Shown: positions 27,738 to 38,086 of the stretch, piece after piece
How positions within the stretch are numbered: position 1 is the first letter of the stretch
Layout of the letters: the number at the start of each line of letters is the position of its first letter
Notes under the pieces: model-generated
Databases searched by the model: none
What the model was told of the DNA's origin: nothing
The model's input: only the letters and a program-made list of their open reading frames with translations
Translations under genes and position numbers: made by a program
Assembly (NCBI GenBank): GCA_020849895.1
Contig: JADZFN010000045.1
Coordinates: 1 to 48,283, forward strand
Length of the DNA: 48,283 nucleotides
Direction of reading: 5' to 3'
DNA from: Verrucomicrobiia bacterium
Lineage (GTDB): Bacteria; Verrucomicrobiota; Verrucomicrobiia; JABWAM01

Positions 27738-29711
27738 GTGCCGCCTCCTGCGTTTCTTGCCTCCCTCCGTTTCACGGTCGCGCTCACGGGCGCTGCCGTT
27801 TTCGCCGGTTGCGGGAACGATCCGAATCCCGCGCCCCTCCAACGCGTCCGCGCCGACGGCGCCCCGTGGGCCGTCTCCTATCGCGCCCTCGGCGACGACC
27901 CGCGCAGCCTCGATCCCCAGGTGAGCTACGACACGCTCGGCCACGCGATCATCAGTCTGCTGTATGACCCTCCGCTCGAGTATCAGCCTTTTCGCACCGA
28001 TCCCTACGAGCTCCAGCCATGCCTCCTGGAATCCATGCCGGAACGCGGGCGCGACGCAAGGGGACGGACGACCTACACGCTTCGGCTCAAGCGCGGGCTG
28101 AAGTTCGACGACGATCCCTGTTTCGTCGCGACGAGAGGGAGAGGGAGGGAGATCGTTGCGAGCGACCTGGCCTACGCCTTCCAGCGCATCGCGGATCCCG
28201 CCGTCGAATGCCCGGTGCTTTCGGTCCTCCAGGAATCGCTGCCCGGTCTCGGCGAGGCCTACGCTGCGGCGAAGAAGGCGGGCGGCTTCGATTACGCGAA
28301 ACCCCTTGCGGGCGTGGAGGTCGTGGACCGCTACACGCTCCGGCTGGTCCTGTCCAAGCCGTATCCGCAAATCCTTTTCTGGCTGGCGATGCCTTTCGCG
28401 GCGCCCGTTCCGCGCGAAGCGGTGGATTATTACGATGGGAAATCGCACGGCGGAGAAACGCGCGAGCAGTTCCGCTTCCACCCCGTGGGATCAGGCGCCT
28501 TCCGCCTTGTCGAATGGCGGAGAAATCGTCTGCTCCGTCTGGAGCGCCGTCCGGGCTACGCCGCCACTCGCTTTCCCTCGAGCGGCTGGGCGGCCGGCGA
28601 GGAGGCGCGCTTCCGTCCGCTGGCGGGGCGCCCCTTGCCGCTCATTGACGAAATCCAATTCTCCATCATCCGCGAGAGCGTTCCCCGCTGGCTGATCTTC
28701 CGTCAGGGGTGGCTCGACAGTTCCGGGATTTCGAAGGACGTCTTCGGCAGCGTGCTCGACGCCTCGCGCGAGCTCACCTCCGCCTATCGCGCCCGCGGCG
28801 TCCAACTCCATCGCGACGCCAGCCCCTCGACGTTTTACCTCATTTTCAACATGACCGATCCGGTCCTGGGCGGAAATCGCAAGCTCCGTCAGGCGATCGC
28901 CAGCGCCTACGATCGCGATCTCGCCAACGAAATCTTTTTCAACGGGACCTTTCTCAAGGCGGAACAGGTCGTGCCTCCCGGCGTCTTCGGTTATCAGGCG
29001 GGCCTCAAGAACCCCTGGCTGCGCCACGACCTCGCCCTCGCGCGTAAACTCCTGGCCGAAGCAGGCTGGCCCGACGGGCGCGACCCCGCCACGGGCCGCC
29101 CCCTGGAGCTGACGCTCGACACCACGGTGGACGATCCGGAAAGTCGTCAAATGGCCGAGTTCGAGAAGGGGCAGATCGAGCAGCTTGGCATCCGCGTCAA
29201 GGTGATCGAGAACCTTTGGGCGCGCCAGCAGGACAAGGTGGACCGCGGCCATTTCCAGATCGTGACGGGCGGCTGGCAGGCGGACTATCCCGATCCCGAG
29301 AACTTTTTCATGCTCTTTGCGAGCCGTAACGCTCCCCCTCGCGGGAGCAACCACTCCCGCTACGCCAACCCCGAGTTCGATCGCCTCTTCGATCGCATGA
29401 GCGCGATGGACAACACGCCCGAGCGGCAGGAACTTGTCCGCCACCTCACGGCGATCCTCAACGAGGATTGCCCCCTTGTGCTCCTCACGCATCCCGTGAC
29501 CTACGCCCTCAACCAGCCCTGGGCGCCTCGGGTGACCTCCAATCCGCTCGTGGCCAATGCGGCGAAATACATCTCCGTGGACCTTGCGATGCGCGATCGG
29601 CTCCGCCGCGAATGGAACCGGTCGTCGATGTGGCCGGCGTGGGCGGCGGGGATCGGGCTCGCCGCGATGGCGGCCGGCGTCTTTCTTTGGAGCGCGAAGC
29701 GCGATGCGTGA
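27738..29711 (+). CDS. oligopeptide-type ABC substrate-binding lipoprotein with C-terminal helix
   Basis: A 657-residue extracytoplasmic binding protein (SBP_bac_5 fold). A lipobox FAGC puts the lipidated cysteine at residue 25. Family features are RSLDPQVSYDTLGHAII, YTLRLKRGLKFDDD and the late NPEFDRLFDRMSAMD. It is longer than usual and ends with an extra hydrophobic helix (WPAWAAGIGLAAMAAGVFLW), so it may be tethered at both ends. The GTG start has GGAAGA about 8 nt upstream. The permease gene overlaps its stop by 8 nt. Confidence 0.88.
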   Translation: MPPPAFLASLRFTVALTGAAVFAGCGNDPNPAPLQRVRADGAPWAVSYRALGDDPRSLDPQVSYDTLGHAIISLLYDPPLEYQPFRTDPYELQPCLLESMPERGRDARGRTTYTLRLKRGLKFDDDPCFVATRGRGREIVASDLAYAFQRIADPAVECPVLSVLQESLPGLGEAYAAAKKAGGFDYAKPLAGVEVVDRYTLRLVLSKPYPQILFWLAMPFAAPVPREAVDYYDGKSHGGETREQFRFHPVGSGAFRLVEWRRNRLLRLERRPGYAATRFPSSGWAAGEEARFRPLAGRPLPLIDEIQFSIIRESVPRWLIFRQGWLDSSGISKDVFGSVLDASRELTSAYRARGVQLHRDASPSTFYLIFNMTDPVLGGNRKLRQAIASAYDRDLANEIFFNGTFLKAEQVVPPGVFGYQAGLKNPWLRHDLALARKLLAEAGWPDGRDPATGRPLELTLDTTVDDPESRQMAEFEKGQIEQLGIRVKVIENLWARQQDKVDRGHFQIVTGGWQADYPDPENFFMLFASRNAPPRGSNHSRYANPEFDRLFDRMSAMDNTPERQELVRHLTAILNEDCPLVLLTHPVTYALNQPWAPRVTSNPLVANAAKYISVDLAMRDRLRREWNRSSMWPAWAAGIGLAAMAAGVFLWSAKRDA

Positions 29712-30678
29712 CTATCTCATCCGTCGGCTGCTCTCGGCGGTCCCGATCCTGATCGGGGTGATGCTCCTCACCTTCGTCCTGTTTTTTGTGTTCCAGACCC
29801 CGCGCGCGATGGCGTTGCGCATCCTCGGCCCGAAGGCGCCTGCGGAAGCCATTGAGAACTGGCTCCACAACCGCGGCTACGACAAGCCTCGCTTCCTCAA
29901 CCTGCGCCCCGGCGCGCGCCTCTGGGACTCCCAGTTCGTCAACCACCTGAGCGCGCTGGCGCGTTTCGATCTCGGACATTCCGACGCCACGGGAGAACCG
30001 GTCCTCGAGATGTTCAAGCGCGGAATGGTCCCTTCGTTGCTCATCACCGTGCCGGTGTTCGTCGCGGGCCTCTGCCTCGCCGTCGGTGCGGCGCTCCTCC
30101 TCGTCATGGCGCGCGAGTCGGCGCTCGACCTTGCGGGCGCGCTCGCCTGCGTGATGATGATGAGCGTTCCCTACATGGTCTGGGTGATTTTCGGCCAGTG
30201 GCTCATGGGGGTGCGGCTCACCTGGTTTCCCGCGTTCGGGTTCGACCTCTCGGGGTGGAGCACGGCGCGTTTCCTCGTCTTGCCGGTGGCGCTCGCCGTC
30301 TTCGCCGGGCTCGGTGCAGACACGCGGCTTTATCGCGCAATCTTCCTTGAGGAAATCCGCCAGGACTATGTGCGCACCGCGCGGGCGAAGGGCGCCTCGG
30401 GACGCCGCATCCTTTTCGTCCACGTGCTCAAGAACGGGATGATCTCCCTGGTCACTCTCGTGGTGGCCTCGCTGCCGTTCCTCATCATGGGTTCGCTCGT
30501 GCTGGAGAGCTTCTTCGGGATCCCCGGGCTCGGGAACCTCATGATGAACGCGATCCGCACTTCGGATTTTGCGGTCGTGCGCGCTTCGGTCTGGCTCGGG
30601 TCGCTCCTCTACCTCGCGGGCCTTCTCCTCACGGACCTCGCGTATGCCCTCGTGGACCCGCGTGTGCGGTTTCGGTAA
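29704..30678 (+). CDS. OppB/DppB-like ABC transporter permease
   Basis: A 324-residue inner-membrane permease. The N-terminus RDYLIRRLLSAVPILIGVML is the usual start of DppB/OppB proteins, and DYVRTARAKGASGRRILFVH is the EAA loop that contacts the ATPase. It overlaps the binding-protein stop by 8 nt. A second permease (OppC) and the ATPases that such systems need are not next to it, so partners must be encoded elsewhere. A GC-rich hairpin follows at 30685-30697. Confidence 0.93.
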   Translation: MRDYLIRRLLSAVPILIGVMLLTFVLFFVFQTPRAMALRILGPKAPAEAIENWLHNRGYDKPRFLNLRPGARLWDSQFVNHLSALARFDLGHSDATGEPVLEMFKRGMVPSLLITVPVFVAGLCLAVGAALLLVMARESALDLAGALACVMMMSVPYMVWVIFGQWLMGVRLTWFPAFGFDLSGWSTARFLVLPVALAVFAGLGADTRLYRAIFLEEIRQDYVRTARAKGASGRRILFVHVLKNGMISLVTLVVASLPFLIMGSLVLESFFGIPGLGNLMMNAIRTSDFAVVRASVWLGSLLYLAGLLLTDLAYALVDPRVRFR

Positions 30679-30684
30679 ACAGCG

Positions 30685-30697
30685 GGCGGCGTCCGCC
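30685..30697 (+). terminator. short GC hairpin after the permease gene
   Basis: GGCGG-CGT-CCGCC forms a 5-bp stem with a 3-nt loop just after the permease stop. T-rich sequence begins about 13 nt later, so terminator function is only possible. Confidence 0.3.
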
Positions 30698-30751
30698 TCG
30701 GTCTCGCGCTTTATGTTTGATTTTAGGCGGAGGCGCAGCACCCTTGAGACC

Positions 30752-32056
30752 ATGCGCATCCTGTTCCAGGCGTTTGTCGTGGCGCTTGCGGCGGCGAGTC
30801 TCGCCGGTTGCCTCGGACAACCGGAGGCGTCCGTTCCGGGAATCAAGGTGGACAGCGACCCCCCCGGCGCGGTGTTGAGCCTCAACGGGAAGGAAGTCGG
30901 ACGCACCCCGTATTTCTGGCGGTCGCCTCCCGCGGGCAAGGCGCTCCTCCAGTTCGCGTGGGAAGGCTATGAACCTCTCGATCGGATGGTGACCGTGGAT
31001 CCCTCCGCGCTCTCGGACATCGTGGTGAAGCTGGAGCGCTTTCAGGGGCTCGTGCTTTTTCAATCCGTTCCGAACAACGCGGAGGTGACGGTGGACGGGG
31101 CGTTCAAGGGAAAGACGCCTCTGCTTTCCTGCGATCTTCCTTCGGGGAAACACAAAGCCGTGTTTCGCCTCGAGGGTTACGACCCGCGGGAAATGGATCT
31201 GGAGATCCGCGACCGCACTCCGCAAATCTGCGCCATGAACATGCGCTCGATCCATGCGACGCTGCGCGTGGAGTCCGCGCCGCCGGGCGCCGCGGTGATG
31301 CTCGACGGCATCCACAAGGGGCAGACCCCGTGCGCGATCGAGGACGTGTTGATCGGCGACCACAAGCTCAAGCTCGTGCGCGAAGGCTACAAGGATTTCG
31401 AAACCAACCTTCGCGTTCCCCAAACGGGCGTGCTTCCCGTCTCCGTCCAGCTCGAGGAAAAATACGCCGTTCTCGATATCGTTTCCGCGCCTCCCGACGC
31501 GCGCGTGACGTTGAACCAGGAATTCAAGGGGCGCACGCCGCTGCAAATTTCAAGTCTTCAGGACGGCGCCTATACGGTGACCATCGAGAAGCCGGGTTAC
31601 GACAAGATCACCCGCGAGGTGAAGATTGCACGCAATCAGGACGCGAAGGTGGACGTGAGCCTCGAGAAGAACACCGGACTGATGGCGCTGAACGTTTCGC
31701 CTTCGGGCAGTGCGATTTCGGTGGACGGGGATTTCAAAGGGGCTTCCGCCGAAGGTCCGTTCACTCTCGAACTCCCTCCGGGAAACTATCGGGTGGACGT
31801 GAGCCGCACGCGCCACCGTCCGCAGAGCTTCACGGTCGCCGTCGTCGCACGGAAAACGGCGGCGCGCGACGTCGTCCTTCAGAAGATCTGGGTCAAAGAC
31901 ACGATTCTCGTTCTCCGCCAGAGCCAGCGGGTGCGCGAAGGGATGCTGATCGAGAAGTATCCGAACGGGAGCGTTCGGCTGGAGACGTCTCCGGGGATCT
32001 TTGAAGAATACTCCGCCGGCGAAATTCTTTCGGTTGCGCCGGCCAAGACACCCTGA
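30752..32056 (+). CDS. PEGA-repeat lipoprotein
   Basis: A 434-residue exported lipoprotein; the lipobox LAGC puts the lipidated cysteine at residue 20. Five tandem PEGA-type repeats of about 70 residues follow, each with the SxPxGAxVxLDG, KGxTP and GYxxxxxxV pattern (for example VDSDPPGAVLSLNGKEVGRT and VESAPPGAAVMLDGIHKGQT). The fifth repeat is degenerate. A C-terminal part of about 55 residues carries a different strand-rich motif (GSVRLETSPGIFEEYSAGEI). PEGA domains are found in surface and cell-wall proteins; the ligand is unknown. The ATG 30752 is set by the signal peptide. Confidence 0.88.
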   Translation: MRILFQAFVVALAAASLAGCLGQPEASVPGIKVDSDPPGAVLSLNGKEVGRTPYFWRSPPAGKALLQFAWEGYEPLDRMVTVDPSALSDIVVKLERFQGLVLFQSVPNNAEVTVDGAFKGKTPLLSCDLPSGKHKAVFRLEGYDPREMDLEIRDRTPQICAMNMRSIHATLRVESAPPGAAVMLDGIHKGQTPCAIEDVLIGDHKLKLVREGYKDFETNLRVPQTGVLPVSVQLEEKYAVLDIVSAPPDARVTLNQEFKGRTPLQISSLQDGAYTVTIEKPGYDKITREVKIARNQDAKVDVSLEKNTGLMALNVSPSGSAISVDGDFKGASAEGPFTLELPPGNYRVDVSRTRHRPQSFTVAVVARKTAARDVVLQKIWVKDTILVLRQSQRVREGMLIEKYPNGSVRLETSPGIFEEYSAGEILSVAPAKTP

Positions 32057-32105
32057 AGCCTTCCAATTTTCGCACAAATCGCTCAGAAAAGAAAAATGCC
32101 ATCTT

Positions 32106-32119
32106 TTGATTTGGATCAA
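32106..32119 (+). promoter_or_regulatory. FNR/Crp-family operator (perfect consensus)
   Basis: TTGATTTGGATCAA is a perfect match to the FNR-type TTGAT-N4-ATCAA palindrome. Its centre is 47-48 nt before the ATG at 32160. A class II promoter would have its -10 near 32142-32147 (CAGACT, three of six consensus bases) and start at about 32154. It indicates anaerobic or nitrogen-oxide control of the nar operon. No regulator gene is in the window. Confidence 0.85.
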
Positions 32120-32159
32120 GGCAATCGAAAGTGACTCTCGGCAGACTGAAGCCTAGCTA

Positions 32160-32942
32160 ATGAGTTTCCTTCTGGAAAAAATGGGCGCGGCGTTGAGCGC
32201 AGTTGCGCTGACGGTTGTGGCGCGTGCGGCGCCCGTGCCGCAAGACGCGACGGCGCCTGCCTCCGACGCCGCGGCGCACCGGTTCGTGACCGCCTGCGCC
32301 GGCTGCCACACGGTAGGCGGTGGAAAGCTCACGGGACCCGACCTGATTTCCGTGACCGCGTGGCCGTCCGGCGACCTCAAGAGCGCCATTCAACGGATGC
32401 AGAAATACGTCGGACCGCTCACCGACGCGGAGGTCCAACAGCTCGCGGACCTCCTGAAAAGCGCGGAGGTCCGCGCGCGGCTGAAGGCGGAAGAGGGGCG
32501 CGTCGCGCAGGCGTTCGCTGCGAAGACGGCGCCGCCGTCCGCGGCTTCGGGTCGAGCCTTGTTCTCCGGCGCGAAGTCGCTCAAGAACGGCGGCGCGCCC
32601 TGCCTCGCCTGCCATCAGGCGGAAGGCGCCGGCGGCACGTTGGGACCCGACCTCGCGAACATCCGCGCGCGCATGGGGGAGGTGGCGCTCGCCTCGGCGA
32701 TCGAGAAGGCGAACTTCAAGGTGATGGAGCCCGCCTACCGCCGGCATCCGGTGACGAAACAGGAGGCGCTCGACATGGCCCGCTATTTGTCGTCGCTCGA
32801 CCCCTCGACGCCACGGGCGGCGGACGCGCCGCTGCTGCTCTGGGGCGGGCTCGGTGGGGCGGCGCTCATGGCGGGGTTGGCGCTCTTTCAACGAAACCAT
32901 TCCGCGCCGCATCCCGCGCGGCTTCAGCGGAGGAGGAGCTAG
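32160..32942 (+). CDS. diheme c-type cytochrome (NarC-like)
   Basis: A 260-residue exported cytochrome, first in the nar operon. A signal peptide (about residues 1-23) is followed by two heme-binding sites: CAGCH at 46-50 and CLACH at 148-152, each in its own small cytochrome-c domain. A transmembrane helix near 224-243 would hold it in the membrane. In Thermus thermophilus a diheme cytochrome gene, narC, also opens the nitrate reductase operon; this gene sits in the same place. ATG 32181 (after a GGA) is an alternative start. The stop lies 2 nt before the narG ATG. Confidence 0.88.
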   Translation: MSFLLEKMGAALSAVALTVVARAAPVPQDATAPASDAAAHRFVTACAGCHTVGGGKLTGPDLISVTAWPSGDLKSAIQRMQKYVGPLTDAEVQQLADLLKSAEVRARLKAEEGRVAQAFAAKTAPPSAASGRALFSGAKSLKNGGAPCLACHQAEGAGGTLGPDLANIRARMGEVALASAIEKANFKVMEPAYRRHPVTKQEALDMARYLSSLDPSTPRAADAPLLLWGGLGGAALMAGLALFQRNHSAPHPARLQRRRS

Positions 32943-32944
32943 CG

Positions 32945-35900
32945 ATGGGCTGGATCAAGGACGTCTTCTCCCCGCGCGAGCGGACCTGGGAAGACTTTTA
33001 CCGCAACCGTTGGGCCTACGACAAAGTGGTGCGAAGCACGCACGGAGTGAACTGCACGGGGTCGTGCAGTTGGCAGATTTTTGTGAAACAGGGCGTCGTC
33101 GTCTGGGAGCTGCAGGCGCTCGATTACCCCATCATCGATAAGGAAATTCCGCCCTACGAACCGCGGGGATGCCAGCGGGGGATTTCCTACTCGTGGTACA
33201 TCTACAGCCCGATCCGCGTGAAGTATCCCTACGTGCGCGGCGCGCTCCTCAAGCTCTGGCGCAAGGCGCGCAAGGCGCACCTCGAGGATCCGGTCGCCGC
33301 GTGGCGCTCGATCATGGACGACGCCGAAGCGCGGAAGAGCTATCAACAGGCGCGCGGGAAAGGCGGATTCCGCCGCAGCACGTGGGCGGAAGTCAACGAG
33401 CTTATGGCCGCCGCGAATCTGGATACGGTGCGGCGCTACGGGCCCGACCGCCTCATCGGTTTTTCGCCGATCCCGGCGATGTCCATGGTGAGCTACGCCT
33501 CCGGCGCGCGCTTCCTCCAATTGATGGGCGGCGTCTGCCTGTCGTTCTACGACTGGTACTGCGATCTGCCTCCCGCCTCGCCCGAAATCTGGGGGGAACA
33601 AACCGATGTGGCCGAAAGCGCCGACTGGTATCACTCCCGCTTCATCGCCGTCGTAGGGTCGAATGTCCTCATGACGCGTACGCCAGACGCGCACTTTCTC
33701 GTCGAGGCGCGCCACCGCGGGGCGAAGGTCGTCGTGTTTTCTCCAGACTTCAGCCAGACGTCGAAAGTCGCCGACGAATGGGTGCCGATCCATCAGGGGC
33801 AGGATGGCGCGTTCTGGATGTCGGTGGGACATGTGATCCTCAAAGAGTTCTACGCCCGACGGAAGGTTCCGGCGTTCATCGAATATTTGAAGCGCTACAG
33901 CGACGCGCCTTTTCTCGTGACGCTGCCGAAGCAGGCGGACGGGACGCACGAGGCGGGCGGACTCCTCCGCGCTTCCCAGGTCGCGGCGGCGAAAGAGGTC
34001 GAGAACGCCGAGTGGAAGACGTTCGTGCTGGACTCCGCAACGAACGAGCTGCGGATGCCCCAAGGCACGGTGGGCCATCGCTGGCAGAAGAAAAAGGGCG
34101 AATGGAACCTGAAGCTCGAAGACGCGCTTACGGGTCAGACGTTCGATCCGGTTTTGGAACTCGAGGGGCGTCACGACGCGCTGGTGGATGTGAAGTTCTC
34201 GGATTTTTCCGAGGGCGACACCGTGCGGACGTTCCTCCGGAAGGTTCCCGCGCGGCGGGTGAAGACCGCCGACGGCGAAATCCTGGTGACCACGGGGCTG
34301 GAGCTGCTTTATGCGCAGTATGGGGTGGACCGTGGGTTCGGGGGCGAATGGCCGAGGGATTACGACGACGATCACTTCCCCTTCACTCCAGCGTGGCAGG
34401 AGCGATTCACGGGGATCAAGGCGTCGGTGGCGGTGGAGTTCGCGCGCGAATGGGCGCGGACGGCGGAACTGAGCGGCGGGCGCTGCAGCATCATCATCGG
34501 CGCGGGGGTCAATCACTGGTACCACAACAACCTGATCTATCGCGCCGCGATCGTTCCGCTGATCCTCTGCGGCTGCATCGGGAAAAATGGCGGCGGCTGG
34601 AACCATTACGTCGGGCAGGAAAAACTCGTGCCGCAAAGCTCGTGGGCGCCCATCACGTTCGGCGCCGACTGGGGCGGACCGCCCCGCCTGCAGAACGCGC
34701 CGTCGTTCCATTACATGCACTCCGGCCAGTGGCGCTACGACAGGGCGTTCCGGGAGGTTTGTCCCGTCGCGAACGAGCGGCACTCGATGGCGGGAGGGCA
34801 TACGGCCGACAAGCAGGCGCTCGCCGTGCGCAACGGATGGCTTCCGTGTTTCCCGCAGTTCACGAAACCGAACTCTGAGGTGATTCGCGAGGCCGAAGCG
34901 GCCGGCGCGAAGACCGATGCGGAAGTCGTCGCCTGGGTGGTGAAGGCGCTCAAGGAGCGTCGCCTCAAGTTTGCGATGGAGGATCCCGATGTCCCCTCGA
35001 GCTTTCCGCGCGTCTGGTACATCTGGCGCGGCAACGCGCTGATGTCCTCCGCCAAGGGACACGAATATTTCCTGAAGCACTACCTCGGCACGCACACCAA
35101 CTCGATCGCCGAGGAACAAGCGCGCGATGCCGTGAAGGAGGTGGTCTGGCACGACAAGGTCGAGCTCGGGAAGATGGATCTCGTGGTGGATCTCAACTTC
35201 CGAATGGACACCTCGGCGCTTTATTCGGACGTGGTCCTGCCTGCGGCCACCTACTACGAGAAGGACGACCTCAACTCGACCGACATGCACAGCTTCATCC
35301 ACCCCCTGCAGGCAGCCGTGCCGCCTTGTTGGGAGTCGAAGAGCGACTGGCAGATCTTCCGAGGGATCGCGGAAGCCACGGCGAAAATGGCGGAACGGAC
35401 GATGCCGACGCCGGTCAAAGACCTCGTGGCTTCGCCGTTGTTGCACGATACGCCCGCGGAGATCGCGCAACCGACGGTCCGCGACTGGGCGAAGGGGGAA
35501 GTCGAAGCGATTCCCGGAAAGACGATGCCGAACCTTTCGGTCGTCACCCGCGACTACACCCAGGTTTTCCACAAGTTCGTTTCACTCGGCCCCGTCTTCC
35601 GCGACAAGGGGTTGTCCATGCACGGCACGCATTACGAGGTGGCCGACGCCTACGACGAATACCTGAAGACGCAGCCGAAGGAGGAATGGGGCGGCCGCGC
35701 GTATCCGTCGCTGCGCGAAGACCGTAGCGTGTGCAACGCGATCCTGCACTTCGCGGCGGATACGAACGGGGAGATGGCATGGCGCGCCTACGAAGCCGAA
35801 TCCGCGAAGACGGGGATGGACCACACCCACCTCGCCAGGGACCGCCGCGGGGTGCGGATGACGTTCGAAGACCTCTGCGTCCAGCCGCGACGGATTCTTA

Positions 35901-36577
35901 CCTCGCCTTTCTGGACGGGGATCACCAACGGCAAGCGGACCTATTCGGCCTTTTGCCAGAACGTCGAAGAGATGATCCCGTGGCGAACGCTCACGGGGCG
36001 CCAGCACCTCTATCTGGACCACGAGACCTACCGTGCCTTCGGCGAACACCTGCCGACTTTCAAACCTCGCGCGGAACTGGCGCAGACGGGGGATCTCGAC
36101 CGTTCCCGGCGGAGTCCCGGGTCGCTCACTCTGAACTACCTGACCCCGCACGGAAAGTGGCACATCCACTCGACCTATGGCGACACGCTGCGAATGAAAA
36201 CGCTCTCGCGCGGCGGGTATCCCGCCTGGCTGAACGATCGCGACGCCGACCTTTTGGGGATCGAGGACAACGACTGGATTGAGGTGTACAACGACCACGG
36301 CGTGGTCTGCACGCGCGCGATCGTGAGCGCGCGCATCCCGCGCGGCATCTGCATCCAGTATCATTCCCCCGAACGGACGATCGGGATCCCGAAGTCCCCC
36401 GAGCGCGGCAACCGCCGCGCAGGCGGCCACAACAGCCTCACGCGCGTCCGTCTGAAGCCCGTCCTCATGATCGGCGGGTATGCGCAGTTTTCGTACGCCT
36501 TCAACTACTGGGGCCCGACGGGAGTCAACCGCGACACGTTCGTCGTCGTGAAGAAGCTCAAGAAGGTCACCTGGTAA
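32945..36577 (+). CDS. narG: respiratory nitrate reductase alpha subunit
   Basis: The molybdenum catalytic subunit that reduces nitrate to nitrite, 1210 residues. The FS0 cluster ligands are complete: His33, Cys37, Cys41 and Cys76 ([13 protein letters not shown] and EPRGCQRG), with the family's 34-residue spacer. The segment [12 protein letters not shown] (202-213) carries the Mo-ligating aspartate in NarG proteins, and [15 protein letters not shown] follows. The N-terminus has no twin-arginine motif, so the enzyme should face the cytoplasm. A strong GGAGGAG lies before ATG 32945. It is followed 15 nt later by narH. Confidence 0.98.
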   Translation: MGWIKDVFSPRERTWEDFYRNRWAYDKVVRSTHGVNCTGSCSWQIFVKQGVVVWELQALDYPIIDKEIPPYEPRGCQRGISYSWYIYSPIRVKYPYVRGALLKLWRKARKAHLEDPVAAWRSIMDDAEARKSYQQARGKGGFRRSTWAEVNELMAAANLDTVRRYGPDRLIGFSPIPAMSMVSYASGARFLQLMGGVCLSFYDWYCDLPPASPEIWGEQTDVAESADWYHSRFIAVVGSNVLMTRTPDAHFLVEARHRGAKVVVFSPDFSQTSKVADEWVPIHQGQDGAFWMSVGHVILKEFYARRKVPAFIEYLKRYSDAPFLVTLPKQADGTHEAGGLLRASQVAAAKEVENAEWKTFVLDSATNELRMPQGTVGHRWQKKKGEWNLKLEDALTGQTFDPVLELEGRHDALVDVKFSDFSEGDTVRTFLRKVPARRVKTADGEILVTTGLELLYAQYGVDRGFGGEWPRDYDDDHFPFTPAWQERFTGIKASVAVEFAREWARTAELSGGRCSIIIGAGVNHWYHNNLIYRAAIVPLILCGCIGKNGGGWNHYVGQEKLVPQSSWAPITFGADWGGPPRLQNAPSFHYMHSGQWRYDRAFREVCPVANERHSMAGGHTADKQALAVRNGWLPCFPQFTKPNSEVIREAEAAGAKTDAEVVAWVVKALKERRLKFAMEDPDVPSSFPRVWYIWRGNALMSSAKGHEYFLKHYLGTHTNSIAEEQARDAVKEVVWHDKVELGKMDLVVDLNFRMDTSALYSDVVLPAATYYEKDDLNSTDMHSFIHPLQAAVPPCWESKSDWQIFRGIAEATAKMAERTMPTPVKDLVASPLLHDTPAEIAQPTVRDWAKGEVEAIPGKTMPNLSVVTRDYTQVFHKFVSLGPVFRDKGLSMHGTHYEVADAYDEYLKTQPKEEWGGRAYPSLREDRSVCNAILHFAADTNGEMAWRAYEAESAKTGMDHTHLARDRRGVRMTFEDLCVQPRRILTSPFWTGITNGKRTYSAFCQNVEEMIPWRTLTGRQHLYLDHETYRAFGEHLPTFKPRAELAQTGDLDRSRRSPGSLTLNYLTPHGKWHIHSTYGDTLRMKTLSRGGYPAWLNDRDADLLGIEDNDWIEVYNDHGVVCTRAIVSARIPRGICIQYHSPERTIGIPKSPERGNRRAGGHNSLTRVRLKPVLMIGGYAQFSYAFNYWGPTGVNRDTFVVVKKLKKVTW

Positions 36578-36592
36578 ACTGGAAATCTCCCC

Positions 36593-38086
36593 ATGGACGT
36601 TCGTGCGCACATCTCAATGGTGTTTCACCTCGATAAATGCATCGGGTGCCATACCTGCAGCGTAGCGTGCAAGAACGTATGGACCGATCGGCCCGGCGCG
36701 GAATACATGTGGTGGAACAACGTCGAGACGAAGCCCGGCACGGGCTATCCGACGCACTGGGAGAACCAGAAAAAATTCAACGGCGGTTGGGTGCGTGTGG
36801 GAGAAGGGGAATTGAAGTTGCGCGCCCAGAATCGCGCCGACGCCTTCTTGAAGCTCTTCTACAATCCGAACCAGCCGACGCTCGACGACTACTACGAGCC
36901 GTGGACTTACAAATACGAAGACCTCTTCAGCGCTCCGGCGGGCGACGACCAGCCCACGGCCGTGCCGGTCTCCCTGATCACGGGCGAGCCGATGGAGATC
37001 AAGGCGGGGCCAAACTGGGACGACGACCTTTCGGGGTCGCCCATCTACGCGGAGAACGACCTCAACCTGGACAAGTTGAGCGAGGAGGAGCGAGCGCAGC
37101 TTTTCGAGGTGGAACGCCTCACGATGTTTTATCTCCCTCGGATCTGCAACCACTGTGCGAATCCGAGCTGCGTGGCGGCCTGCCCCTCGGGGGCGATCTA
37201 CAAGCGGGGCGAAGACGGCATCGTCCTCATCAATCAGGACAAGTGCCGGGGCTGGCGCGCCTGCGTGGCGGCCTGTCCCTACAAGAAAATTTATTACAAC
37301 TGGAAGACCGGGAAATCGGAGAAATGCATCCTGTGCTATCCGCGCCTGGAGACGGGGCAGGCGCCTTCCTGTTTCCACTCCTGCGTCGGACGCATCCGCT
37401 ATCTCGGCGTGCTCCTCTACGACGCGGAGCGTCTGGCCGAAGCGATGTCGGTGCCCGAAGCCGCGCTCGTGGAATCCCAGCGCAGCCTCCTCCTCGATCC
37501 GAACGACCCCGCGGTAATCGCCGGCGCGCGCGCCAACGGCGTGAGCGAAGAGTTCCTCGACGCGGCGCGGAACTCGCCGGTGTGGAAATACGTGATGAAG
37601 TGGAAGCTCGCCCTGCCGTTGCACATCGAGTATCGCACGATGCCGATGCTGTTCTACGTGCCGCCGCTGCTGCCCGTGATGGGGCGCACCGCGAACCAGA
37701 TCTACCACCACGATCATCAGGGTTTCTTCTCCGGCCTTCAGGAAGCGCGCCTGCCCCTCAAATATCTGGCCTCGCTGTTCAGCGCGGGGAATACGGAAAT
37801 CGTCGAGGCGGCGATGAAGAAGATGATGGCGGTGCGCTACTTCAAGAGGATCCAGGAGGTGAAGGACCTCGACCCCGTGGCGGTTGAACGCCTGATGCGC
37901 GAAGCCGGCACGACGCCGGCGGAGGCCGAGGAAATCTATGCGCTCACCTCGCTCCCGACGATGTACGAACGCTACGTGCTGCCGCCGCTTCACCGGGAAG
38001 AAGCGATCGCGGGAACCATGGACCCGGAAGTATGCAAGGGGTGCTCCGGCTTCGGATGCCACCCAACACCGCAAAGAGGGGCATGA
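36593..38086 (+). CDS. narH: respiratory nitrate reductase beta subunit
   Basis: Carries electrons from the membrane subunit to NarG, 497 residues. The four cysteine groups are intact: C16-C19-C22-C26, C185-C188-C193-C197, C218-C224-C228 and C245-C248-C260-C264. Trp221 replaces a cysteine in the third group (CRGWRAC), as in all NarH proteins, giving one [3Fe-4S] and three [4Fe-4S] clusters. The stop overlaps the narJ start by four bases (ATGA). Length is close to E. coli NarH (512). Confidence 0.98.
   Translation: MDVRAHISMVFHLDKCIGCHTCSVACKNVWTDRPGAEYMWWNNVETKPGTGYPTHWENQKKFNGGWVRVGEGELKLRAQNRADAFLKLFYNPNQPTLDDYYEPWTYKYEDLFSAPAGDDQPTAVPVSLITGEPMEIKAGPNWDDDLSGSPIYAENDLNLDKLSEEERAQLFEVERLTMFYLPRICNHCANPSCVAACPSGAIYKRGEDGIVLINQDKCRGWRACVAACPYKKIYYNWKTGKSEKCILCYPRLETGQAPSCFHSCVGRIRYLGVLLYDAERLAEAMSVPEAALVESQRSLLLDPNDPAVIAGARANGVSEEFLDAARNSPVWKYVMKWKLALPLHIEYRTMPMLFYVPPLLPVMGRTANQIYHHDHQGFFSGLQEARLPLKYLASLFSAGNTEIVEAAMKKMMAVRYFKRIQEVKDLDPVAVERLMREAGTTPAEAEEIYALTSLPTMYERYVLPPLHREEAIAGTMDPEVCKGCSGFGCHPTPQRGA

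Noticed and set aside
32939..35572. An 877-codon minus-strand frame opposite narG
   Set aside because: Shadow of narG with no recognisable domains and His/Arg/Val-rich composition.
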